64,000 bases of DNA from Podocnemis expansa (Eukaryota > Chordata > Testudines > Podocnemididae). The DNA lies in NCBI GenBank assembly GCA_007922195.1, contig ML682118.1, positions 1,730,393-1,794,392 on the forward strand. Reading direction: 5' to 3'. Both the position numbers and the translations under genes were made by a program. Positions 24,501-36,500 of this stretch are shown here, piece after piece; position 1 is the first letter of the stretch, and each line of letters begins with the position of its first letter. Below the pieces are notes generated by a model. That model was not told the DNA's origin. It saw only the letters and a program-made list of their open reading frames with translations, and did no database searches.

Positions 24501-27500
24501 TCTCTCCTCATAAGTCATGTGCCACAGCCCCCCAAACATTTCCATTGCCTTCCACTGGACCCTTTCAAATTTGTCCACATCTTTTTTGGAAGTGAAAAGC
24601 CCAAGAGTGGACACAGTATTCCAGATGTGGCCTCACCAGAGCTGAATAGAGGAGAATCCCTCCGTCTGCTGGCAGCGCTCCTACTGATGCAGACCAATAT
24701 ACCATTGTCCTTTTTGGCATCAAGGGCATACTGTCAACTCACATACAGCTTCTTATCCACAGTAATAACCTAATGGCTGCCATCAGTGATATCCTGAATC
24801 TGAAGATGGTCACAGACCTCTTCATTGCCAGTGGGCCTGCCATGCATTTTTCAGACTCATCAGAACACATACAGATCAGGGTAGGTGAAAAATGACTTTC
24901 CCATTTCACTGGTGTTTTGGAAATTTTCAAAAAAATGATGTCTGAAATTGGGACAAAGAGAAAAAATCTCTAAAATGTTTTGCAAATTGACATAATTCAT
25001 CCCCAAAATCAGTTCAGATCAACTGAAATTTTCCATTTCAATAATAAATTTTCTTTTGATTTTGAACTCTTATACTTTTTCCTTGTATAAATGAACTTCA
25101 ATTTGCAAGTGAAAGTTATTTAAACAGAAAAAAAAATGTTCCAAAGTAGGACTTGTCTCCAATTTTTCTATTGTTTTTGCCAACTTTTGTAGTTTCAGTT
25201 TAAACAAAAGTAAACTCTTTCCTATGAGCAGTTTTAGTTTTGTCAAAGTGGCATTTTTCTAAGGGGAAAAATATTGTGCCAAATATTGTCTCATCTGGTC
25301 TACTATGACATCCTCTAAGTGAAATAAACTAAAACAGTGAAAAGTATTTCCTGTGCCAGGTCAAAGTTAATCCAAGCACACTGAGGGGCTACAATACTGG
25401 TTGAAGACTGGGTATTTCAGAGGCATAAAGCAAAGAGAAGTAATTATGTGCATAACCATTACAGGAAACAAAAAGACAAAATTTCTAGGGCACACAGCTC
25501 ATTGAAGTGGCAATTTTGGGGATTTCTGAGCAAGGAAACTGTTGTTTTCTTTTTGTTTCTACTTTGTCTAGGCAGTTGTGATTTAGTGTATATTTTCTTT
25601 GTAAATAAAGAAAACTAAACCTAAAATATCTGTCTTGTAGCGTCTGTTCCTCCCCCTAACAAATTTGTCCCTGACTTCCCAAATACTGGTGAACATGTCA
25701 GTACGAAAGAGGAAAAAATATAGAAATATACATACCAGCTTCACTTTCAATGTTGGGGATTGGAAAACTTTCAGCTATTCCTTTCAGACGACCTGTAAAC
25801 GCCAGTAGGATGATCAGTAATTTCATATACTATGGACAATTGTACAATCAACAAGGAAGCAATAATTAAGTTCAGGTCACATTCTCAAGTTTCATAAGAA
25901 ATAAAATTGGTAGAATTTAGAAACAATATTGGTTAGCTGAAACAGTAAATTTAAAAAAACAAAAAAACCAAAAAAACAACATACTGAAGAAAGTGAAAAT
26001 TTCCCCACCAAAACATTTGGAGTTTGGAGGTGAATCTTCATTGTTTTGATGACTAAAAAGAATATGAAAACTATTTTGTTTAGTTCATTTGTTTTGGTTT
26101 TGCTAAAAAAATAACAAAATTGTTAGTTATTTTACTAGAAGTAGATAGTGCCAAACTAACCTGATCTCCCTGTTTGGGGACAATAATACACTGTTTAGAC
26201 AAGAGGAATGTATTGGACTTTAATTTACCTAAATATCAGTAAGTCATTGTCTCGAGCAGGGCTCGAGGCAGGTTTGAGGATTCTGTGTGAAGACAACACC
26301 TGAGTCAGGAATGAAGCAGACTACAAACTTTATTGGATTACAGCCAAATTAAACCCTAACATTCACCATCACATGACCCAGGGGAGAGCCGTGTCCTGGC
26401 ATGAGTGGCTATACTGCCACCTCGGGGTGAGTGGCCCCCTTCAAACAGACGAGACCCCCAACTCTCGGTGTCTTCAGACCCAAGAGAGACTCTTCCCCCT
26501 CCTTTCTAGTGGCTTCCCTTTTATATCCTGATACAAGCAAGCTAGGGTTACTAAAGAGCAAAAGCCAAAAGCAGAACAAGCCTGCCACTTGAGCCAGACA
26601 TGTACCCCCCCACCAGCCCCGAACCTGGCGGGGGGGGGGTGCCGCTTGTGTTTCAGCAACTTCCTCTTTTCCAGGGAAGGCTGGCAATTTGCAGTTTCAG
26701 CTGGCAGTTTAGCATGATTTTACTTTAGTTCAGGCTTTGGGGCCTGCCATCCCTCTGGCCACCCTAAACTGACGCATGACAACGGCTTCCGGTAGATGAC
26801 CACTACAGTCATTGACATGGTTCCACATGCAGAATTGTTAAATTGGAGGGTGTGGGGATTAATATGAAAATTGGGAGTTGTATAAAGAACTAGTTAAAAG
26901 AAAGACTACAATGGGTCATTCTGGAGCTAGGTTAGTAGTGAGGATCCTCAGGGACTGATCTTATTTAGTTTTTATTACCAAGCATGGCACAAAAAGTGGG
27001 AGTGTGCCAATAAAGTCTGTGGATGATAAAAAGTTGAGAGGTACTGCTAATAACGAGAAAGACCAGGATACCATACAAGAAGATCTGAATGAACTTGTAA
27101 AGTGGAGTAATAGAGATACAATTTCCACTATTAAATTTTATTCTAAGGTCATGGACTTATGGGCCAATAAGAACATTTTTAATAAGCTGTGGATGCATCA
27201 GTTGGAAGTGAAAAAGGAAAAGATGTATTTGCTGCTCGCAAAATATCTAAGCCACCATTGTAATGGGACAGTGAAAATAGCTCATGCAGTCCTAAGATAC
27301 ATCAGGAGAAGTATTTCCAGCAGAGACAGGGAAGTGTTATTACTGTTATACAAGGTGCTAGTGAGATCTCATCTGAAATGTTAGGTGCAATTATGATCTC
27401 CCATGTTTAAGAAAGATGAATTCAAACTGGAATGGGTGCAGAGAATGACAATTAGGATGATTTGGGAATGGAAAACCTGCCTTAAAAGAGGACAAACAAA

Positions 27501-30500
27501 GAGATTGATTTATTGAGCCTAATGAACAGAAAGCTGAGGGTAGATATGATTGATCTCTATGGCTGTGTCTACACGTACAAGGTGAGTTCAAATTAACTTG
27601 AACTAATCATCATTAGTTAGAATTCAGTTAATTCGGACTAACGTGGCCCAACTAGAAAAAAAACAAACAAACAATTAAAATCAGAATGTCAATGGACAGG
27701 ACCTGCTAGTTCAAATTGGAAGAGGGGCACCATGGGAGGTGTGGCAACATGGCCCCCAAGAAGGACCATGCCTCCACCCAATCTCCTGCCAGGCCCCAGC
27801 CCCCTGAGGCCATCACAGGGAAAAACATACGCTCCCTGCCCAGCTCTGGCAGCAGTGCAGCTAGAGCTGGGCAGGGGATGCTTTTTTCTATGTTGGGTTC
27901 TGAAGGCTAGATCCAGGTATGGGATGCTTTCCTCTTGCTGGGGTCTGTGCCCCCCCCCCCAGCTCTAACAGCACTGGCCAGCCAGAGAGGGGGTGAAGGG
28001 ATTCCTCCCACCCCACTTCCACAGCACTACCCAGGGGCTGGGGGAATGCACCTCCAAGTCCAGCTCCAGCCCCACTAGCCAGCGCCGGGAACATAGCCCC
28101 ATGCCTAGCTCCTGCTGCGCTGCCCAGGCACGAGGAAGAGACCCCTGTTCCTCAATGGAGGGGTGTTGGCAAGGCTGTGGGGAAGGGACTTCCCCCCCAC
28201 CTGGCTGGAAAAGCGCTGGCAGGGTGGTGAGGAAGGGAACACCCATGCCTTCTGGCTAGGCATGGGAAGAAGGGATTCCCCCACACATGTCTGTGACAGA
28301 ACTGGCCGGGCTATGGAAAAGGAACCCTTCCCCATGCCCAGGCAGCGCAGATCCAGCCAGGCATGGGGATCTCTTCCCTGAAGCATGAACAGCATAGCTC
28401 CAGCCAGGCACCGGGGTCCATTCCCTGCAGCCTGGACAATGCTGTCAGAGCCAGGCTTCAGTGTTCCATCCCCACAGCCCCGCCAGCACACCTCCAGGCA
28501 GGCATGGGGATCCCATCCCTGCAGCTCTGCCAGCACTCCTCCAGCCAGGTGCAGGGGTCCCTTCCCTGCGCCTGCGCAGCTTGGCTGGAGCCAGGAGGGG
28601 GGAATCCCTTCTTCTCCATGCCAACCATCACTTTAGGAGCTGGGCTGGGGAATCCCTTCTCCCCCCACCCAACCTGCATTGTAGGAGTTGGGGGGAATGC
28701 TTTCTCCCCCCCACCCAGCCAGCGCAGCTGGAACTGGACACAGGGGTCACTTCCCTGTGCCGCAACCGTGCTGCTGCAGCCAGGCACAGGAGTCCCTCCC
28801 CAACCCCAGCTGGTGCAGGGTCCCCCCCACCTCACCCCCTAGCCAGGGGACCAGGGCCCCACTGGCCCCCTTCAGATCAGGTGGGGCGGTGCCTTTGGGG
28901 CTGCTTACCCCAGGCACTGGAGTGCAGCCTTAATTCTAATTAACATGCCTTCATTGGTTTAGTTCAAACTATTAAGTTCGAACTAACCCTTAGTTAGAAC
29001 TTAAGAGGGGTTTTAGAAGTTCGAACCAGGCTTTCCTTAGATTCAAACTAAGGGAATTCCTTAATCCAAACTAATGAAAATAAGTGTGGACATGCATTTA
29101 TTTAGTTTGAAGTAAGCCTCCTTTATTCAAACTAAACTGTAAGTGTAGACATACCCTATAAATACATCAGAGGGATAAATACCATGAAGATATATGAATT
29201 ATTTAGATTCAGCACCAATGTGGGTACAAGAATAAATAGCTATAAACTGGCCATCAGGAAGTATAGACTTGAAATTAGATGAAGGTTTCTAACCACCAAA
29301 AAAAAAAAAAAAAAAAGTTCTGGAATAACCTCCAAGGGGAGCGATGAGGGTAAGAAATGTAGCTGGCGTTAAGACTATGCTTGATAGGTTTATGGAAGGG
29401 ATGGTAGGATGGGACAGCCTAATTTTGTAATTGACTGATCTTTGAATATTAGAGGTAAATATGCCTGATATCCTGAAATGAGTATGTCAGATGAGTGAGT
29501 TCTGAGTTACTACAGGAAATCCTTTCCAGGTGTCTAACTGGTGAGTCTTGGCTCCATACTCAGGATATAGTTGATTATCAGATCTGGGGTTAAGGAGTAA
29601 TTATCCCCATGAGCAGACTGGCAGAAGCCTTGGGGAGCATTGCCTTCTTCTGTAGTATGTGACACCGGTCACTTGCTGGTGGATTCTCTTGTTAATTCTA
29701 TGTACTTTGAAGTACCTTCCTAATATCTTTAACTAAGATTAGAGAAATTCAGTAACACAGTCTTAGGTTAAAGGTCTATTATAGGAGTGGACAGATTAGG
29801 TTTTGTGGCCTACATTATGCAGGAGGTCAGGTTAGATGATCATAAGGGTACCTTCTGTCCTTAGAGTCTATGAATCTGTGATACTATAATGACTTACGGC
29901 ACGGTGAAGCTGGTCTTTTTTCCTTCTTACGCAAGACAGACAACATACCTGGGGAGGGGGAGGAGACAATTTCTAGAGTCAGTTATCTTATGGTATAAAG
30001 CAGGGGTCTCAAACTCAAATCATCATGAGGGCTGCCTGAGGACTAGCTGAGGGCCGCATGAGGACTAGTACATTAGCCCGAGGGCCGCACCACTTCTCAT
30101 ACAACTTTTCATACAATGATATTGAAAATACTGGTAACAATATTGTTGTTGGGGGCCACAGGAAATATCTCTATGGGCTGCATGTGGCCCATGGGCTGTG
30201 TGTTTGAGACCCCTGGTATAAAGGCAGCAGTTTAGTCCTTTAGAAAGTAACATTTAGGTCCCAATGACTAAGGAGAAAAAATATATTAATAAAATTAAAC
30301 CACATCCATTTCTGTCTATTCCCTATGAAGCTTGTCACTAAATCTATATCTTTTCACTATTTTCTTCATTCCACATTGAAACCCACTTAGCGTGGTGCTG
30401 TGTCCCCCTTTACAGATGCACGGGGCACTTATAAAATTCCTATTACCTTCTGGTTAAGCTCTAAGGGGGCAAAGTGACATTTTGAGTGGGAGTGACTTAC

Positions 30501-33500
30501 ATTTGTCTTCCTGTCTGTCTATATGGTTCAAACCATCATCTAGATCTTAACCAACTTTTTTTCTTGTCTGAAAATGTGGCTTTATTAAAGTTGAAATCTT
30601 TCATGGGAAAATACCATTTTAGACCATTCTCCTCCCCAGTCCCAACGCAGGAAACTATGAAAGAAAACAAATAAAAACCAGCGTAATAGGGCAATTTAAT
30701 TCATTGTTATAGAAACTAAAATAAATAATTTTCCTGTTTTTGGTGCTTGGATTGTCCCTATTTCTTACAATCTTTCTCTCTCTTTTCCCTCCCAATTCTT
30801 CTTTTTACAACTCGATAGAGAAAGTGCAGTGGGAGAGATACAAAAATATGGGAGAAAAATACAGTAAAACCCTATTTTTCACACTTATTTTATGTCTGGT
30901 ATTTAGAAAAAGGTGTGCATTTTTCCCTACCAAAATTGTGGATCCTCTAATAAACATGAGAAGGAGTCAACTATCAGCCAAACTAGGAACTCCCACCATG
31001 AATTTAAATTGAATAAATAGACTGCAGAACACAGAACATCCTCACCCACATCAGTGCACACACAGAGATGCACTTTGCATTGTGCTATGCAAGTCCATAG
31101 ATCTGGGCTATTTAAGACCAGCTCAGGAAGCTTATTCTGGAGTTGATGAAGAACAATTCCCTCTAGAGAATCCCCCTGCCCTACGCTGAGGGCCTGAACC
31201 CAGACGCCAGCATACTGTGAAAATAGAAAGCGACCCACCTGTTATGGCTTTTTTATTTTCCTTTTTGCTACCAATGGCACTGCCCCACAAACCTGAAATT
31301 AAGAAAGATAAAAATCTAAAAGGATTTGATTCTGTTTACTTACATTGGGGCTGCTTAGGGTTTATCAACATATTTTCTACAAATGATTTTTTCCAGTGGA
31401 ATTTGGGGGGATTGACCAAATGAAGATATTTGTATTTATCAATTTTTTTCATTAGAAAACTAAAATATATATATTTATATATTGCTTGGCTGAAAAAAAT
31501 GTTGGGTTTGTTTGCTTGCTTGCTTTCTTGAGAATGGCTTGTACAAACAATTTTTTGGTTTTCAGTGGTTTTTTTTTTTCTGAATTTTTCATTGTGAAGT
31601 CGTCCCCCACACACACACTTAAAATTTGACAATAATTTCATAAAGTATTATTTCATTTCCTGGTGGGAGGAGTGGGAATCAATCAATTTCTAGTTCCAAG
31701 TTAAGATCCCATTCTGCTATGTATGCATTAATCTAGTTTGGGTGAATACTTTAGTATCATAGAAAGAGTGGCTTAAGGCAATTAGGTTTTAGGTAGTTAG
31801 GTGAATTTGGAATTTGGGCATTTAACACCTTTGAACATACCACACTAGAAAATAAGATCCTTATTTAAAACTGGGTTTTCAAAGGAACATAACAGACCAC
31901 ACAATGCAAACATTGGTTAATATAGTCAATTAGAGGGTCTTAAGTCTTCAGGATTGCTGTCACTAAGTTCCCAGCTTCCTGAGTTGGGGAGAAAACCCGG
32001 AAAAGCAAGTGTGCCTCGCAGTTGAGGGCTGATTAAAGCAATGTAGAATGGGGAAGGAGGGAACACTCCCTAATGGGTCAGGTGTAGGGTTACCAGATGT
32101 CAGGCAAAAGGAGAACATGTTCTCCTTTTTACCTTCACGTCCTCTGTGCAGCAGGCATTAAAACAAAAAACAAACAAACAAAAAAAACCAAACAAACATG
32201 ATTTTGTCTGGTTTTTTACTTACAAGAGTTAAAGTATGCTGGAATGCCCCAGAACACCCAATTTTTAGGGGGAAGTGTTCCAGGGACCCCTAAAAACAGA
32301 AAAATATTACATTAATACTACATTTTCTCCATGTGTCCTCCAATGTCCTCCTTTTTGTACTTCCCTGTCCTCCTTTCCATGCTTCGGTATCTGGTAACCC
32401 TAGTCAGGTGGGAAAATCTGATTCCCTGGAGTCAGACCATAAGAGACCTGGAAAAGGGATGCAGAGAGGCTTGGCCAGGCATGAAGACTAGAGCCTTATG
32501 TTCAGACTGCCTTAGGGCCAGCAAGAGTGAGATGCCAGAGCCTCTGGGAATAACTTTATCTGCAGACACAGGTCTAATCACAGTAAATGAAATAAGCATG
32601 GGCTGAAAAGAGTGTATGAGTCTTCTGTCATGTGTGGGGAAGGTGGACAGGTTTGCTACAGTTATCAACTGAAAAGAGGCAAAACTTTTAAACCTTATCT
32701 CTCATTTCTGCACCACATGACTTGTCAGTTGTGACTTGATTCACTTTCCAATTCTGTATCATTGATCCCTCACCTCCAGAAAGAGCAGTTTGATACAGAG
32801 AAATGTGCCACAAGAACTATGGAGGAAAATTGCTGAGGATGACTGGAAGTTTTTTGCCAGAAGATTTAGGGCGAAAAAAACAATTTAGTCAAACCTGGTG
32901 GGAGAAAATCCCACTTGGTCAGATTCTTGAAGAATATCTCACAGAAGTTTTTCTGTAGCTCTCCTTCTTCAATTGTCTGGCAAGATGGGATTTTCTGCCA
33001 CCAAAGCTCATGGAATAAACAAATTTGTTAGTCTTTAAAAGTGCCACAAGGCTTCTTTATTTTGCTAAACTAAACTGACAAGCCTACCCTTTTGGAACTT
33101 AAGAGGGGAATACAGGGGTTAAAGTACAATTTGACAGGCCCCAGAACCCTCATAAATTTCTGAGCCCCCTGCACACACATCTGGGCCTCCTTCACGCACT
33201 GCAGCTACTGCTCGCCCAATGCCTGGCCCTACCGCAGCTACTGGCCCCCATCCCAGATATTGCCCCACAAATGCCTGCCCCCATCCCAGCTACTGCCCCC
33301 AAAACACCTGCCCCCATCAGACCCATCCTTCCCCATGTCATCCTCAGCCCCAATCCCCATTCCCTAAGCTCCCTGCCCCATGCCCCCACTCCCGCCCTCC
33401 TAACCCCCCATTCCCCAGCTCCCCTGTCTTCACTCCACCCCCATCAACCCCCCAACCCTCTCCACAACTCCCTAGCCCACCATCCTGACCCCTTCTTACC

Positions 33501-36500
33501 ATGCCCCATGCTATCCCTGCCAGCTGCCTGCCTGTCCCCAACCCCCCCCCGGCCCCCTTGCTCATGTTGCCAATGAGGCCAAGGAGCCAGGGCTGGGGTA
33601 GGAAGGCTGTGGTGTGAGAGTGGGCACAGGCCAGAGACTGGGTATGGGCCACAGACGCCACCCAGGCCCAGCAGGAAGGGAGGGGGCCAGTGCAGGCAGC
33701 AGTAAAGTGGGGAAGGGATTGCCGGGCTTGCTCCAGCCTGCAGCCCCTTGAACTGCCTTTGGGGGAACACACCAAAAGGCAGCATTCCAGTGAATTCCTT
33801 TGTTTTTAGGGGGCCCAGAATGCTATTCCCCTAAAAAGAGGGGGCCCCAGAATGCCATTCTCGGGCATTCCACTGTACTTTAATCCCTGGAGGAAAGTTA
33901 GAGTTCTGTAAAAATGAGTGCTTTGAAGAAAGTGAAAATGGAAGTGATATGCACACCATCACATAGCAGAAGATCCAGCAGTAGCTCGATGAAATTAATA
34001 GGCAGCATGCTTAAAATAAACAAAAGGACGTACTTCACACATTGTGCAATCTACATCTGGAACATTCTCTCAGAGAGTATAGTGAGGGCCAGAATATAGC
34101 AGGGTTCAAAGAAGAATTGCATAAGTTACTGGAGAAGTCAACAATGGCCATTAGACAAGATTGTCAGGAATGCAACTCTATGCTCCGACTATTGCTAGCC
34201 TTGGATTATCAGAAGATAGATATGGATGGCAGGGAAGGCAAATCACTGAGGCTGTGTTCACACAGCACTTTTGTTTCGAAACAACCTCGTTGTTTCGAAA
34301 CAAAAAAAAAACACGTTCACATGACGCACCGTTCTTTAAGCCGGCGGGGAGCAGCGCTGGGCTGCGCTGAAGCCCGCCGCCGGTGCCTGCAGCCCCCCTT
34401 TGCAGGCACCAGCGGGGAACAGCGCCGGGCAGCGCTGAACCCCCCCGCCCGGTGCCTGCAGCCCAGCTCTGCAGGCTCGGCCGGGGAGCAGCACTGGGCA
34501 GCGCTGAACTCCGCCGGTGCCTGCAGCCCCGGAGGAAGCGAAATAGCAGGTTCACAGTGTGAACCTGCTATTTCGTTTCCCGCTTTTTTCTTTTTTTGAA
34601 AAGACTTTTTTGCTAATTCGAAGTAAGTCATTTCGAAATAAGGTGTTATTTTGAAACAAGTTGTTTCGAAACAACTTGTTTTGAAATAACCATGTCTGTG
34701 TGAACACAGCCTAAGCAATTGTTCTGTACATTTTCTCTGAAGCATCTGGCACTGACCAGTGTCAGCAGACAGGATACTGGACTGATGGCCATTGGTCTGA
34801 CCCAATATGGTTATCTGTATAATCCTACTGAAATGAAATATTTTACCTGACATGATCCAAACTTAAAAAAAAAACAAAAAAAAAACAATTTTTCAGTTTG
34901 TGAAAAAAATTGAAATTCTGATTTTTTATTTCAGTTTAGGGAAACAAATTATTTCAATCACTCAAAATATTTCAGTGTAGGGGAAGACTACTTATTTTTC
35001 TTCAATTATCCACACAAAACCTTGCCATTGTTATAGATGTTATTTGTTGGTTGTTAGAAGGGAACCAGTTTTGTTCAACATCTTCACTAATAATGTGGAG
35101 GACTGGATGGATTGCACCTACAGCAAATTTTCAGATGACTCTAAACTGGGGGAGTGGTAAATACGCTGGAGGGTAGGAATATGATAGAGTGACTGAAAGA
35201 AATTGAGGGATATGATCAAATGAAAACTGATGATCTTCAACAAGGACAAGTCCTGCACCTATGATGGAAGAATTCCATGCACTGCTACAGATTCGGGAAC
35301 CAACTGGCTACCCAGCAGTTCTGAAGCAAAGAATGTGAAGGTTGCAGTGAACAAGAAATTGTATGATTAAACAGTGTCCCCTTATTGCCAAGAAGGCTAA
35401 TGGCATATTGGACTGCATTAGTAGGAGTATTGTCATTAGACTGAGAAACATGATCATTCTCCTCTTTCAATGGTGAGACAACATTTGGAATATTGTCTAC
35501 CATTTTGGATGTTCCACTAGAGCAAGGATATGGACAAATTGCAGGGGGGTCTTAAGAAGACCAGTAAAAAATATAGAATCAGAGTATGTGACTTATGAGG
35601 AGAGGCTGAAGAAACCGGACTCTATCAATCTGTAGAAGAGAAGAGTGAGGGAAGATCTGATAGCATCCTTCACCTACCTGAATTGGAGTTCCTGGGAGGA
35701 TGGATCCAGGCAATTCTCTTTGGCTATGTCTACACACAGGCTTTAATTCGACCTCATGCTCATTAGGTTGATTTTAAAAAATGGCCTGTCTACACAGGTT
35801 TCTGCTGATTCGACCTAAGGCATCCATTAGGTCAAATCAACGAGACAATGATTCAAATTTAGAAAACCTGCTGTAAATTCGAATCAACCATTGATTCGAA
35901 CAACAGCTGCTAACTGTGTTAATTCGAACTAACTGTTAATTCAAATTAACCACAGCTAGATTTTCCCTATTGAATAGCACCCCCTACCTGACTTGAACTT
36001 GCAAGTCCTGTGCAAGGACATGCTAGTTTGAAATAGGGTTTCTAGTGTGGATGTGTTAATTTGAATTAACTTAATTTGAACTAATAATTATTAGTCCGAA
36101 TTGATTAGTTCAAATTCAGTTAATTCAAACTAACCTTCCAATTGTAGACATACCCTATGGTGGCAGATGACAGAACAAGGAGCAATGACCTCAAGTTGCA
36201 GGGGGAGGTCTAGGTTGAATATTAGGAGAAACTTTTTTCACTAGGATGGTGGTGGAATACTGAAAATCATTACCTAAGGAGCTGGTGGAATCTCCATCCT
36301 TAGAGGTTTTTAAAGCCCAACTTGAAAAAGCAAAGGCTGGGGTGATTTAATTGGGGTTGGTCCCACTTTAAACATGAGGTTGGCATAGACTCACAGTGGT
36401 CTTAACATTTTGCCAGCAGATGGAACAACGCTCATAAGTTTCAATGGCAGCTGCCCTTCTGAAGTAGATTCCAATCCACTGTTTGGGGACCATTAGTAGA

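Larger units (their letters stand above)
26860..29885 (+). repeat. CR1 LINE fragment, split by a Harbinger element
   Basis: CR1 sequence from the RT C-terminal region (27.0-27.4 kb) through GGATGATTTGGGAATGG, then after the inserted element AAATACATCAGAGGGATAAA, to the tail GGTTAGATGATCATAAGG and GAGTCTATGAATC. The insertion falls in a CTCTATAAATACATC motif. Confidence 0.85.

Noticed and set aside
27965..28943. Overlapping 90-160-codon frames on both strands
   Set aside because: Produced by GC-rich tandem repeats inside a Harbinger derivative.
30001..30215. Hairpin resembling a microRNA precursor
   Set aside because: The pairing is just the inverted ends of a hAT element with a perfect 8-bp duplication.
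33219..33785. Proline-rich frames on both strands
   Set aside because: C-rich simple sequence inside a hAT element.
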